Positions 11,402 to 23,250 of a stretch of DNA of 64,000 nt are shown here, one piece after another (positions within the stretch are counted from its first letter, which is position 1; every line of letters begins with the position of its first letter). The notes below the pieces were generated by a model. The model did not search any database, had not been told where the DNA came from, and was given only the letters and a program-made list of their open reading frames with translations. The stretch comes from Gordionus sp. m RMFG-2023 (lineage: Eukaryota; Nematomorpha; Gordioida; Chordodea; Parachordodidae), in assembly GCF_954871325.1 (NCBI RefSeq), contig NC_088777.1, forward strand, positions 24,281,366 through 24,345,365. The letters are read 5' to 3'. The position numbers and the translations under genes were made by a program.

Positions 11402-11426
11402 CTGTTATGGGTCTGGTCTCATTTTC

Positions 11427-11535
11427 CTATAATAAAAAGAGTTGTAATTAACCACATGAAATTGATAAATTCATTGGTGATATTTATGTCCGATATAATT
11501 CCCAATATTTAAAAAGGATAAGTAAATAAATAAAG
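11427..11535. other. Intron edge next to the last kinase exon
   Basis: Short AT-rich stretch between the alternative 3' acceptor and the repeat that begins at 11,536. It carries the polypyrimidine-like CTCTTTTTATTATAG on the minus strand. Confidence 0.4.
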
Positions 11536-11670
11536 GGTTTCCCATGCCAAAAAGGAAAAGTATCAATCATAAAAGGAAAGGTCCGATCAAAAAAGGAAAA
11601 GGGTCATTCATAAAAGGAAAAGGTCCAATCAAAAATCAAAAAATGTCAATCAAAAAAGTAAAAGTCCCAA
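11536..11670. repeat. Tandem AAAAGGAAAAG / GGTCCAATC repeat, left copy
   Basis: About six units of roughly 20-23 bp combine AAAAGGAAAAG with TCCAATCA-like text, opened by GGGTTTCCCAT. An inverted copy, closing ATGGGATACCC, lies at 23,665-23,787. Such paired arrays are common as terminal inverted repeats of old DNA transposons, but I find no target duplication joining the two. The open reading frame that starts in this array is a by-product of the repeat. Confidence 0.55.
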
Positions 11671-11679
11671 ATGAAAAGG

Positions 11680-12065
11680 AAAATCGTTATTTTTTAAAAT
11701 ATTTTTCGTTTTTTATATTTTTACTTACTATTATTTCAAAATTTTTGCAATTTAAGTCATTTTTAATGTTTATTCTTCTTATCTTTTCTCAGTTCTTTGC
11801 ATTTTTTATAATTATCTTTTTTCTTTTTAAAAATAATTTATTTTCCCTGCTATTTTTCTACTTCTCCATTTTCATGTCATTTTTATCAATTTATTTTCCT
11901 TTTTTTATCCTACATAACAATTTTTTGATTTTTTAATATTTCATACCCTTATATTTTTATTTTTTAAATTTCACGTAATTATTTCTCTTTGGCAATAAAA
12001 TTTTTTTAAATTAATATCTTTTGCATATCAAATTATCTCATTACAATTACGATGTATATATAGTA
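11680..12065. other. T-rich intron DNA
   Basis: Strongly T-rich on the plus strand. It translates into Phe/Leu/Ile strings that look like membrane segments only because of composition. No real gene is supported. Confidence 0.55.
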
Positions 12066-12069
12066 AGAA

Positions 12070-12905
12070 ACAAAAATTTATATTAATCATTAATAATTTC
12101 CCCTCTTCTAAATTTTGGAATATAGATCTCCATATTTACACTTTGCATTCTCCTCAGATATTCCTCTCTCCGTGTTCTATAAAACGAATAAATTCCTCCT
12201 CGTTATTAGAATATGATAAGGGCTATATGGGGGTTTATTATTTGTATGCCCTCTTCTTTTTATCGATTAACTAATTTCATGGCTTGATGAAATGCTATAT
12301 TATCCATCATAAAAATAATGCTATATTATCCATCATAAAAATTATATTCATCATATTACTTTCTTCAAAATGATTTGGTAATTTACAGAGTGGCTAAAGT
12401 GTAGCGTTGCAGGGGTCATCAAAACATCGAATTTAAATATTCTCGCAATCGTTTCAGCTATGATAATATTGTTCATTCTGTTTATCCCTAGGCACCCTTT
12501 TAATAGTATTTTTATTTTATTTATGAATATCCACATAACCTTCTCATTGATATTGAAAAACTACTCTCATCGATAAAAATAAAATTTTCTTTCATATAGG
12601 CTACATCCGCAAACCAATATGCGTATTCTTTGCCAATCTATATATTTGTTTAGGTATTTTCTAAAACTGAATTTAGTGATTCCCTTTAAAATTCTATACC
12701 TAAATCCAGATAGTAATCTTGATAGCATATTTTTTATATTTCTTCATCATATTTTTCTTTAATCATTTCACATAACTTTTTTAAAGATAAAGTGCAATCC
12801 AAATTTATACAATTTAATATATGTATATTCTTCATGTTCTTCATTTAATTTCTTGCAAGCATGTGAGCATGGTAAACTATATTTTATTGCATTTTTGAGA
12901 TTAGA
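12070..12905 (-). pseudogene. Tc1/mariner-IS630-type transposase remnant, copy 2
   Basis: Minus strand, high to low coordinates: text ending WQRIRI, then FADVAYMKENFIFIDESSFS and ISMRRLCGYS (12,540-12,610), then a short gap, then NIIFMMDNIAFHQAM (12,275-12,345, the MDN..FH block with the next catalytic Asp), then EEYLRRMQS and IPKFRRG at about 12,110-12,170. These are the ordered blocks of DDE_3 transposases. Several stops and frame changes are present. A 27-bp tandem duplication lies at 12,287-12,344. It is an uninterrupted relative of the copy at 346-568 / 2,467-2,690. Confidence 0.68.
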
Positions 12906-13098
12906 TTATCATTTATATAGTTTTATAGCTTATTTTAAAACATGATGCCATATATTTATAATACTCTCCTAATTTAACGCGTCAATTATTAGAGCCAAAA
13001 AATATTAATAAAAAAATTCGATCGCCAAATTAAAATAAAAATTAAGTGAAATATAAAAAATCAAAATATAAGAAAAAATCAAAAAATCGCTAGGTAGG

Positions 13099-13826
13099 CA
13101 GGGTTGCCAGATGTCACGATTTAGCCGTGATTCTCACGATTTCATACCTAATTTTTTACTTACCCACATTTTCTCATGTTTTTTGAGTAAATTAAATTAA
13201 TCACACTTAGTCTCACACTTATTCTCACGTTTTTAAATTTTTTCAAAATATTTTTAAAAACAAATATAAAATTTTAAATTAATTTTATTTTAAAATATTT
13301 AAAAAAATTGTAGTATTTGTTAATAGTCCAACTAACAAATCATATTCATTGATCAATTACCCACAACAGAAATTCAATTTTTAGAAAGTTTATCAAGTGT
13401 AATTATAATATGAATTTAAATAACTATACATTTCTTTTATGGATTTTATAAATCTTATATTAAAACTCGTAAAATTTTAAATGAAATAAATTAAGGGCAA
13501 ATATTATAAAAGATCTAAAAAGCAATCATCCGTTTTCAATACTAAGGGATTCATAGATTAAAGGTAATATAAAAACATTTCCCTTATTACTTAGACACTT
13601 CAACAAAAGAATGGAATAAATGTTTAATTATTTAAAAAATTTTCGTCTGACAGTGAAACCCCTAAAGACATATCTAGATGCTTGCTAGAAAATTTAAAAT
13701 TCGCTGAACTTTATATTGCTAATGTAACGGCCTATTGTGCAGATAACGCTTCTGTAAACTTTGGGAAAAATTAAAGTATTTGGACAGATTTGAAAGGCCA
13801 TAGTAATAATATTATACCAATGGGTT
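13099..13826 (+). mobile_element. hAT fragment with CAGGGTTGCCAG terminus
   Basis: It begins CAGGGTTGCCAGATGTCACG, followed by several CACGA/CTCACG words; this is the known style of one group of hAT termini. Near 13,695-13,820 the plus strand reads YIANVTAYCADNASVNFGKN, then IWTDLKGHSNNIIPMG. This is the catalytic block (C.ADN...NFGG) of hAT transposases related to ZBED-like genes. The fragment ends abruptly at 13,826, where the next element starts, and its 3' half was not found. Confidence 0.65.
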
Positions 13827-15148
13827 CAGTGGCGTAGCCAGGATTTATCCATGGGGGAGGGGGGGGGATTAAAATTTTTTTGGGGGGCGAAGCCCCCAAA
13901 CTACTTTTAAATATTGGCAATATTATGTGCTTTATTAGTGTCTAATCACTATAGTAACAAGCATGAATAAAAAAAATATTAGTAACAATTTTGGCTAAAT
14001 TTATGATTAATAAGCGACTGAACACTGAAAACATTATTCTAAAAATTTAATCTATGTTTAGTCCATTGTAAATTAATCCATATAGTTTATAAAGAAAAAA
14101 ATTTGCTCCCTGAACCTTACATTTTTTAAGATCACTCAATATACCTGATTGAGTGTTACAAATAATTCTTTTTTAAATTTTAGATATAGATTTTATTAAA
14201 ATACTTTAGTATAAATAAAATCTCTTTATTTAACTATGCATTTATTTTAATGATAAAATACAATAAAATAAATTTCAAAATGTAGAAATTTTTATGTAGA
14301 TTAAAATTTATTGTAAATAACTATATTTAAAAAATATATAATTCAATAAAATATAAGTAATTCTTGTACGGTATTTTAAAAAATATAATTTAACAATTAT
14401 AATTAATACAAAATAATCTATAAATATTTCTTATTAAAGCAATACTTTTATTAAAAATACATAAATATTATGACTAAGAATTCATTATAATCATAGATTT
14501 GAATTTATAAAGAGAGGTCTACTTTTCTCTGAGATTTGGCTAATTCATCTAGAATCAAATTTTTATCTAGAATAATCTCCTTATAAATATTTAAAAGGGC
14601 TAATCCATTTAAACGGTTTTCACCGGTGCTATTTCTTAAATGGGTTTTTAACTTTTTCAAAGTTGAAAAAGACCTTTCATTGGTGCAGGTACTAATCGGT
14701 AAAGTAGCTAAAATAAAAAGTAAAGTTTTGATATTTGGCAGGGAATCTAAAGTGCAATTCCATATGGAAAGAGCCTGCAAAGCATTTTTAGGTCTCAAAG
14801 AGTACTCTATTCTGTCGAGATTTTTATACCAAAATTCGACATCACAAAGTAACTTATCATACGATCCTGATAAATCATCAGAATAAAACTCAGAGATTTT
14901 CTTAATATCCTCTGGCGTTTCATGTGTAATCAACAATTCAGACTCAACCGGCAGAAGAAAATAAAAACTTTTTAAAATAAAATTATAACTAATAAATCTT
15001 TCTTTAAATTGAAATAAAAATGTGTCAATAAGGGGAATAAAAATATTTATTTTATAAAAATCCTCAATCGAAGAGGCATCAATATTTTAGCAATTTGACT
15101 GTCTAGAAACTACTCTAGGTTTAAAAATTTCAATCCCAAACAAATTAG
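13827..15148 (-). repeat. Left inverted arm of the ZMYM-type hAT
   Basis: 3' end of the element on the minus strand. From the outside in: terminus, a G9 tract, a GGGGGCGAAGCCCCC hairpin word, AT-rich untranslated sequence, then the transposase dimerisation-domain exon (14,505-14,936). Its mirror is 17,683-19,007. Confidence 0.8.
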
Positions 15149-16800
15149 CGATCTCCTTTACTTTCTTGTAAATATCATGAAATTTTTCATCCACATTTTC
15201 TCTGATATTTGTTAATATTTCAACAATATCCTTTTGCCCTATTCATAACCTCTCTTAAATCCAAATTAATTTTTTGAAGTATTTTGCTAAAATTAAGTAT
15301 AATTAAATAAAAAATATACACATTGAATTGATATTAAAAATTGTGGCTTCGTAATCGCCGTAAAAAATTTTCAGCATCTGAGGAATCCTTTTCTTTGCTG
15401 GATACGTAGGATTCGAGTGCTGCAAAAATAACTTCATATAATTCTATGAAGAGTCTCACTGATTGTTGTCTTTCGATAAACCTAGTTGGGCAAAATCATT
15501 TTCGTTTTTTTTTGGATTATTTGAATCAATATCATCAAATGTTCGGATAAATAACTGTCTCTTTTTGGGTGGTGTGAAAAAGTCACAAACCGATGATATT
15601 GTTTCTGAATTTTGAAAAATATATTAAATTATAAAAAGATATCTATAATACATAAAAAAATCTAATAAATTCCAATTAAATTAAACAAATTTTACGTAAA
15701 CTGTTCCGGATGTCTCGAATTTCACATGCCTCGGATATCATCAAATTTAGGCAATGTGAGCTGCAGTGAACATATAAAGCGGTGCTATAAAGCTCTCTAA
15801 TTCTTGACTGCACTCCCTTAACATGACCACTCATTGAGGGAGCTCCATCATATCCCTGGCCTCTCATTAGATTTAAATTTAAATCTAGATCTTGAAGGGA
15901 TGCTAAAATTTCTTTGGCTATCGTCTCTGATTTAGTATCATGTAAATCAATAAATTGAACAAAGAGTTCCTTCATTTTATAATGACCTGATTCCATATCA
16001 ATAAACCTTATTGCTATGGATAATTGCTCTATGTTACCAACATCCGATGTCTCATCCGCCAGAACACTAAAAAATGGTGATGCATTCACTTTTGTAGAAA
16101 TTTCTTTCAATATAAACTTATTGCATATGGATATAATTTCATTTTGAATGCATGGACTAAGGTAGGTGGCATTTTTAGCCGAGCTTTCAAGCTTTATATA
16201 ATTATCATTATTGTTGCATAAAAGTTTCAGCAATTCCTTAAAATTCCCTTCATTGTGAGAAGATCCTAGCCAAATGATTGCATCAATTATTATAATTATT
16301 CTGGCTCTGTTGGTTGTAACAATATCAAATTTTTTTTTATTCAATACATTAGATATTGATATCTTTTGATTCATAGAGATGGCTTTTAAAGCATTAGATA
16401 TCTCACAAGAATTGAGATGATATTTATTTTGTTGATAATTAAAATTTTCAAGAGCATCTTTCCATCTTGTATATACTTGACTTACCAATGTTTTGAGTTT
16501 TTGTAACCCGGGTCCAGCATATCTTGGTGAAAAAATGACGCACACTTTACAAAAAGCTCCCTTTTCATTAGCTGAATAAGCAAGCCACTTATATTTGTTA
16601 AGACACGATGTTTGAAATGTTAAATTTCTTTTATCCAAATACAATGGAAATTTAAAAATTTGTCAGGTGCCCAAATATTTTCCACAGTCAACAATTTTTC
16701 ATTATCATTTTTAAACTGAAATTTTAAGTATAATGAAATATATTTTGAGTACATTGATTTTCTATATATTTTTTTAAATTTTAAAATATATATTTCAATG
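14505..16800 (-). pseudogene. hAT transposase, zf-TTF / ZMYM1-like, nearly full length
   Basis: The minus-strand text, in order, begins with ENIWAPDKFLNF and the zf-TTF block WLAYSANEKGAFCKVCVIF (16,540-16,690). It continues with FSVLADETSDVGNIEQLS (family DET.D.s..eqls, catalytic Asp) and RGQGYDGAPSMSGHVKGVQ (family GqgyDGAs.MsG). Then come HCSSHCLNLMISEACEI, then SVCDFFTPPKR and ERQQSVRLFIELYEVI (15,360-15,610), and the hAT dimerisation domain SIWNCTLDSLPNIKTLLFIL..STCTNERSFSTLKKLK (14,505-14,936). The 322-codon piece 15,676-16,644 is intact; a frame change near 16,640 and stops between 15,240 and 15,620 make the whole gene non-functional as read here. Relatives of this family were domesticated as vertebrate ZMYM genes; this copy is an ordinary transposon. 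Confidence 0.8.
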
Positions 16801-17144
16801 TGAATTGTAGAGTTCAGACCTGAGCAGCACAACAAGAAAAGAATATAGTTTATTAAAAATATATCTTAAATAAAGATTCAAGTTATCTATTACAAATTTA
16901 AAAGGCAGGGTAAGACATAGAAGGAAATTATTTGTTTTTATCTAAGATACAAGTTTTCACAATACTGGCCAACTCTACTTGTGAATGTTGTAATATCTAA
17001 AGATTATTTGGGTATTTAAAATAATCAAAATGAGCTTTTCATATAAAAAATGGTTATAACTAAATAAAGCACATTGCAAAATTTTAATAACTCAAATGAA
17101 AATATAATTTACAAATAAAAAAATAGAACTCAATTATATTATAA

Positions 17145-17420
17145 AATACCATACCATCATTTGATGATTTTCCAGCCAAATCAACTTAGAGCTCAGATTC
17201 TTTAATAATACATAATTTTTCTAATTATAAAAAATTAAGAGAACTTATAAATGATAATTTTGAATTATACCATTATCATTTGATGATTTTATTTTAGCTA
17301 ACTCATTTGTTTTCCCTGAGTATATTGGTTGTATTTCTAATTGCAAGATTTAAATAAAAGATATTATAAAAGTGAATACCATTACCATCGTCATTTGAGG
17401 ATTTTGTTATTTCTAAATCA
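17145..17420 (-). repeat. Three diverged repeats, possible duplicated small exons
   Basis: Minus strand: three copies of AAATCATCAAATGATGATGG-like text at about 17,150-17,175, 17,265-17,310 and 17,385-17,415, spaced about 115 bp. Each can be read as an exon end, roughly LA.KSSND(D/N/G)G, followed by GTAT (a donor), and is preceded by AG acceptors. They sit where the transposase N-terminus should be. This could be tandem duplication of a short 5' exon. No RNA evidence is available here. Confidence 0.35.
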
Positions 17421-17682
17421 AATTACATAAATTTTCTAAATCAATTTAAATATACCTTTATTTAGTAAAAATTTTCTTATATCCATGTGGGAATTAAATA
17501 AAAATTTTAAAAACTATCTAAATTTAGTTTAACAATTTAAATTTTATTATTAAATTTAAAATACCTAATTAAACAAAAAAAATATATTTACAATATATAT
17601 TTAATTGTTATTTAATATTTTATTAGTTCATAAAAATATATTTCATTTTAATATCGTATATATTATTTATTTAAATTTAGAT

Positions 17683-19007
17683 CTAATTTGTTTGGGCTTG
17701 AAATTTTTAAACCTAGAGTAGTTTCTAGACAGTCAAATCGCTAAAATATTGATGCCTCTTCGATTGAGGATTTTTATAAAATAAATATTTTTATTCCCCT
17801 TATTGACACATTTTTATTTCAATTAAAAGAAAGATTTATTAGTTATAATTTTATTTTAAAAAGTTTTTATTTTCTTCTGCCGGTTGAGTCTGAATTGTTA
17901 ATTACACATGAAACGCGAGAGGATATTAAGAAAATCTCTGAGTTTTATTCTGATGATTTATCAGGATCGTATGATAAGTTACTTTGTGATGTCGAATTTT
18001 GGTATAAAAATCTCGACAGAATAGAGTACTCTTTGAGACCTAAAAATGTTTTGCAGGCTCTTTCCATGTGGAATTGCACTTTAGATTCCCTGCCAAATAT
18101 CAAAACATTACTTTTTATTTTAGCTACTTTAACGATTAGTACCTGCACCAATAAAAGGTCTTTTTCAACTTTGAAAAGGTTAAAAATCTATTTAAGAAAT
18201 AGCACCGGTGAAAACCGTTTAAATGGATTAGCTCTTTTAAATATTTATAAGGAGATTATAAATTTGATTCTAGATGAATTAGCCAAATCTCAGAGAAAAG
18301 TAGACCTCTCTTTATAAATTTAAATCTATGATTATAATGAATTATTAGTCATAATATTTATGTATTTTTAATAAAAGTATTGCTTTTGCAATAAGAAATA
18401 TTTATAGATTATTTTGTATTAATTATAATTGTTAAATTATATTTTTTTTAAATACCGTACAAGAATTACTTATATTTTATTGAATTATATATTTTTTAAA
18501 TATAGTTATTTACAATAAATTTTAATCTACATAAAAATTTCTACATTTTGAAATTTATTTTATTGTATATTATCATTAAAATAAATGCATAGTTAAATAA
18601 AGAGATTTTATTTATACTAAAGTATTTTAATAATAAATAAAATCTATATCTAAAATTTAAAAAGGAATTATTTTTAACACTCAATCAGATATATTGAGTG
18701 ATCTTAAAAAATGTAAGGTTCGGGGAGCAAATTTTTTTCTTTCTAAACTATATGGATTAATTTACAATTGACTAAACATAGATTAAATTTTTAGAATAAT
18801 GTTTTCAGTGTTCAGTCGCTTATTAATCATAAATTTAGCCAAAATTGTTACTAATATTTTTTTTATTCATGCTTGTTACTATAGTGATTAGACACTAATA
18901 AAGCACATAATATTGCCAATATTTAAAGGTAGTTTGGGGGCTTCGCCCCCAAAAAAAATTTTATACCCCCCCCCTTCCTATATGGATAAATCCTGGCTAC
19001 GCCACTG
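17683..19007 (+). repeat. Right inverted arm with a second transposase 3' half
   Basis: Inverted counterpart of 13,827-15,148. It carries a second dimerisation domain on the plus strand, 17,895-18,317 (STCTNKRSFSTLKRLKIYLR; the usual ERSFS has become KRSFS). The match stops near 17,683, at the sequence corresponding to 15,148, so only the 3' half of this copy is present. Confidence 0.78.
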
Positions 19008-19059
19008 GACCTAGATATCAAGTTTTATTAAGTATAAGAAAAAACAAATGACTATAGAC
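19008..19059 (+). pseudogene. hAT (ACCC-word family) transposase, piece 1
   Basis: It reads GPRYQVLLS, then a degenerate linker. This matches GPRYKVLLSDD across the spliced junction of the better copy at 35,783-38,693. It is cut by the hAT at 19,060 (target duplication CTATAGAC) and continues at 20,823. Confidence 0.55.
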
Positions 19060-20814
19060 CAGAGTTGTTAAACGCTACTTTTAAAAGTAGCGCACTACCG
19101 CTATCGCTATTTGTCAAAAAAAAAAATTTACAAACAAATTTTTTATTTTTTGCTTATAATGTTATTGTATAGTATATATATATAAATCAACATTTATAAA
19201 TATTAAAATTTAGTTAGTTTTGATTATAAAAAAATTTATGTAATAAAAATAAATATTTATGGTAATTTGTTGCATTTTAATAATAAAATCATTTCAATAT
19301 TATCATCCCAAGTCTAGAGCGACGATCAGAAAGTATAAGTTTTGCCTTATTAAATAATCTCTCGACACTAGCACTTGAGGGTAAGGGCGTATTCAATATA
19401 CATATTTTTTATATAAGATAGATTATCAATAATTTTATTTGCAAGTACATCGTATGTCTGGCATCCTATTATCATTCTAATGCCACAGATCTTCTTTTTA
19501 AAGTTCTAGGGTATACAAATGGCCTGCGATTCCCAAATAAGCTCAAAAATATTTAATAAGATCAATTTATAAATATAAATAAGTTTTTACCTTCTGTTAT
19601 GTGTTCAACTATCCGTGATACATATATATGATATCTCTGATAACTCTACTATTAGAGCATTTTTCATCATTTCAAAGTTATCTGCTATTTTATTCATTAG
19701 TGTCTGGCGGCATAAAATTGTTGTACCAGAGAATAGAGTTTTAATTATCATGGTAAATGATGGATTATCAACTAAGAACATTGGCTGAACTGTATAAATT
19801 ATAAAATCAACAATAACTTTATCAGCCAATTTCTGAGAAATATTATCATTTGCATTATTAATTAATTTGGTTTGAATTGAATTAGTCTTTTTGGATGTAG
19901 AGTCGCCTATACCGAAATTATCTAGATGTTTATCGATTTCCTTAAAACTCATGATGAGTCTTATAAAATAAATATTATTAGAATGTAAAAATGACAATTT
20001 ACCTTTAGGTGTTTCTTGAGGTTATAGCTACTGGGTTGATTTGAGGAAATATTTTTTTTTACATTTTAAACAAATAAATTTGAAACCAGTTTTGGTTATA
20101 TATTTATTTTAAAAAATTTTTAAATCTAGGGAATGGGAAATTTGTATTATAGCTATTAAAAACATTTTCTTCCCTGGTATCTTCCATTTCATTAATATTA
20201 TTGTCTGAATCACTTTCAACGATTTGGATATCCATAGGCGATGACATTTTAAATTATTAACACGTGATTTAGGTTTATAATACAAATGAAAATATAAATT
20301 ACAAATTGAAATTATATTTTAATTTCAAAATTAAATAATTATATCCATAGCGATTCTCAAAGCTAATTATATCAGTTTCAATGGTAGTCTTCTAGCCAAA
20401 GAGCTATCCTAGACAACACTTAGGTCCCTCTTTCATTTTTGTTTCCCTGCGTCACACCATCTCCGTTCTTTCTTTTTTTATAGTATTATTATATATTTTT
20501 CAAACATTTTTAAATATATTAAAACATAAAATATTATATTTTCGTTTTTTTTAATACTTTATATTATTTATTATTTGAAAATTGAAAATATAATTTGTTA
20601 AAATTTTTACAAATAAATAAAAATTTAATTATGATATTATATTTAAATTTTCATATTTACACTTACCTTCATTATATTTTTTAAAAGTAGCAAAGTAGCG
20701 GCTACTTAGCTACTTTCAAAAAAAGTAGCGCGCTAAAAAATTAAATAATCAAAAAAAGTAGCCGCTATTAGCTATAGCTACCAAAAAAGTTAGCGCGCTA
20801 CTTTAACAACTCTG
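19060..20814 (-). mobile_element. hAT element, GTAGC-word family, copy 1 (minus)
   Basis: This 1,755-bp element is flanked by CTATAGAC on both sides (19,052-19,059 and 20,815-20,822). Its ends are CAGAGTTGTTAAACGCTAC and GCTACTTTAACAACTCTG. GTAGC/GCTAC words are repeated in both ends. On the minus strand it keeps an N-terminal piece (19,605-19,997, with VDFIIYTVQPMFLVDNPSF and CRQTLMNKIAD) and a C-terminal piece near 19,280-19,375 (SSASVERLFNKAKLILSDRR). The catalytic middle is missing, so it is a deletion derivative inserted in the older hAT at 19,008/20,823. Confidence 0.88.
19605..19997 (-). pseudogene. hAT transposase N-terminal piece (copy 1)
   Basis: This 130-codon open piece contains FGIGDSTSKKTNSIQTKLIN, then VIVDFIIYTVQPMFLVDNPSF, then TILCRQTLMNKIADNF. 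These are the helical region before the catalytic core of hAT transposases (family ...p.slv.d..F). It is nearly the same as the piece in the plus-strand copy at 21,710-22,038. The core is absent. Confidence 0.65.
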
Positions 20815-20822
20815 CTATAGAC

Positions 20823-21129
20823 CATCTTGAGGATTTATGGCATACCCAAAACTCTATTATTTACAATATATTGGAGGCTACGACAATATCTACTGGTTGT
20901 AGCTATAACAATGATAACATATTGATGATCTGGAAATTTTACTATTATATAGAGAAAAAAAAAATCAAATTATCATCAGATAGAAAGGAGCAAAAAATAT
21001 CTATTATATCTTTAATAGAAAAGTTCTCAGAAGTTAAGAGAATAAATAGAGATACAAATATTTTAAAATTCTGGGAGGAAAATTCTTCAATATATCCAGA
21101 ATTATATATCTTGTCTAAAATCGTCATGG
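20823..21129 (+). pseudogene. hAT (ACCC-word family) transposase, piece 2
   Basis: It continues the piece at 19,008. The plus strand reads HLEDLWHTQNSIIYN, then ATTISTG, then KISIISLIEKFSEVKR and DTNILKFWEENSSIYPELYI followed by LSKIVMGVA. It aligns with the copy at 35,783 (there ENILHFWESAKLEHPELYI). A second hAT inserted at 21,138 interrupts it. Confidence 0.65.
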
Positions 21130-21137
21130 GTGTAGCG

Positions 21138-23250
21138 CAGAGTTGTTAAAGTAGCGCGCTATCTTTTTTGGTAGCTATAGCTAATAGCGGCTACTTTTTT
21201 AAAAAATATAAATATAATGAATGTAAGTATAAGCACGAAAATTTAAATATAATACCATAATTAATTATATTTTTATGATTTATTATTTAATTTTGAAATT
21301 GAAATATATTTTCAATTTGTAATTAATATTTATTTGTATTATAAACCTAAATCACCTGTTAATAATTTAAAATGGCATCGCATATGGATATCCAAATCGT
21401 TGAAAGTGATTCAGAGTCAGACAATGATATTAATAAAATGGAAGATACCAGGGAAGAAAATAATATTCATAGCAATACTTTACCATTCCCTAGATTTCAA
21501 AAATTTTTCTAGATAAATATTAAAACAAAAACTGGCTTCAAATTTATATGTTTAAAATGTAAAAAAAATATTTCCTCAAATCAATCGCTATAACCTAGAG
21601 AAACACCTAAAGGTAAATTATCATTTTTACATAAAATAATGATATTTATTTTATAAGACTGTTCATGCTAATAGTTTTAAGAAAATTGAACAACATTTAA
21701 ATAAATTTGACATAGGTGAATCTACATCCAAAAATACTAATTCCATTCAGACAAAATTAATTAATAATACAAATGCTAATATTTCTCAGAAATTAACTGA
21801 TAAAGTTATTGTGGATTTTATAATTGATACAGTTCAGCCAATGTCCTTGGTTGATAATCCATCATTTACTATGATGATTAAAACTTTATCACCTGGTACA
21901 AATATTTTATGTCGCCAGACTTTTGTGAATAAAATAGCAGATAAGTTTAAAGTGATGAAAGATGCTTTAATAGTAGAATTACCAGAGATATCTCATATAT
22001 GTACCACGGCAGATAGTTGGACACATAACAGAAGGTAAACACTTATTTTTTATAAATTAATCTGATTAAATATTTTTAAAGCTTATTTGGGAATCACAGG
22101 CCATTGGCTAGACCCTAGGACTTTAAAAAGAAGATCAGTAGCATTAGCCCTCAAAAGGATAATAGGATGCCAGACATACGACGTAGTTGCAAATAAAATT
22201 ATTGACGTCCACAAGTTTTTTAGGATTCATAATAAAGTTTGCAAGATGGTGACCGATAATGGGTCCAATTAGCTGAAGGCCTTCAGTATTATAAATTAAT
22301 TTTAAAATATTTAGAGTAATAAAATTAAATCAAGTAATAGTTAAGTTATTAATTAAATTTTTCAGTATTTATTTAAAAGTTGTTTAATATTTCACATTCT
22401 ATATAGAATTTTTAACTAAATACATACATATTTTAGTAATATTATATCATAATTTATATCAAATTATAAAAAAATTAGTGAATTTAATTAATAAAATTTA
22501 CAACAGAGATGGATTATTTTATTAGTTTTTATTGCACAGTGTCATTGAGCTTAACATTTAATATGATATGGTTATTGAATCTTTCATGGATGATTAGATT
22601 TTTACTAAATTTATTTCTTATTCATTAATATCCATCAATTTATATACAGTACAGGGAATTCAATGTATTCATTTGATAAAATATTTTTACTTAGTTACAT
22701 CATAATTCCTGAGGTTTAAAATTTAGAATAGCAACCTAATGATTTTACCACTCCATTTTTGATAAATATCACTACACATTTCTATTAAAAACGGGATGAA
22801 TAATTTATTCTATTTAATATGAATATAGAATATTTTGTGAGGATAATGCTGAAGGTGAGACACAGAGAGATTATTTAGTAAGGCAAAACTAATACTTTCT
22901 GATCGTCGCTCTAGACTTGGGGATGATAATATTGAAATGATTTTATTATTAAAATTCAACAAATTACCATAAATATTTAAAATTTATTATATAAATTTTT
23001 TTATAATCAAAATTAACTATATTTTAATATTTATAAATGTTGATTTTTATATATTATTTACTATACAATTACATTATATGCAAAATAAATAAAAAGTAGC
23101 CTAAAAGTAGCTAAAGCTACTTTTTAAAAATAGTAGCTAATAGCGAGCTACTTTTTTTTAACAATTATCGTAGCGGTAGCGCGCTAATTTTTTTGACAAA
23201 TAGGGATAGCGGTAGCGCGCTACTTTTAAAAGTAGCGATTAACAACTCTG
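21138..23250 (+). mobile_element. hAT element, GTAGC-word family, copy 2 (plus)
   Basis: This 2,113-bp element is flanked by GTGTAGCG on both sides (21,130-21,137 and 23,251-23,258). Its ends are CAGAGTTGTTAAAGTAGCG and AACAACTCTG. It keeps more of the transposase than copy 1: the N-terminal piece (21,660-22,038, ending HICTTADSWTHNRR, family TaDiWTs), MGITGHWLDP (22,087 on) with KMVTDNGSN at 22,245 (catalytic block), and near 22,870-22,970 the end ERLFSKAKLILSDRRSRLG. A non-coding stretch replaces the part between them. It lies in the opposite direction to copy 1. Confidence 0.88.
21811..22272 (+). pseudogene. hAT transposase N-terminal and catalytic pieces (copy 2)
   Basis: Two open pieces, 21,811-22,038 and 22,087-22,272, are separated by GTAAACAC...TATTTTTAAAG, which could be a short intron of about 50 bp. 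They cover VQPMSLVDNPSF, the first catalytic block TADSWTHNRR, then YLGITGHWLDP, and VTDNGSN with the next catalytic Asp. The reading stops just after DNGSN. The inside of the catalytic domain beyond this point is lost. Confidence 0.65.

Larger units (their letters stand above)
13827..19007. mobile_element. ZMYM/TTF-type hAT locus with inverted ends
   Basis: Both edges are the same terminus, CAGTGGCGTAGCCAGGATTTA, facing outward. The left arm 13,827-15,148 and right arm 17,683-19,007 are inverted copies of the same 3' half of the element, similar at roughly nine bases in ten by eye. Between them is the rest of one minus-strand transposase gene and its 5' region. There is no 8-bp duplication at the edges: the left edge abuts a different hAT (13,099-13,826) from the right edge (the ACCC-word hAT that continues at 19,008). 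So this is probably two copies joined by rearrangement, not a single insertion. Confidence 0.7.

Noticed and set aside
11544-11936. 130-codon open frame with Lys-rich start and hydrophobic end
   Set aside because: The first third is the tandem AAAAGGAAAAG repeat translated, and the rest is T-rich DNA read as Phe/Leu/Ile. No gene is supported.
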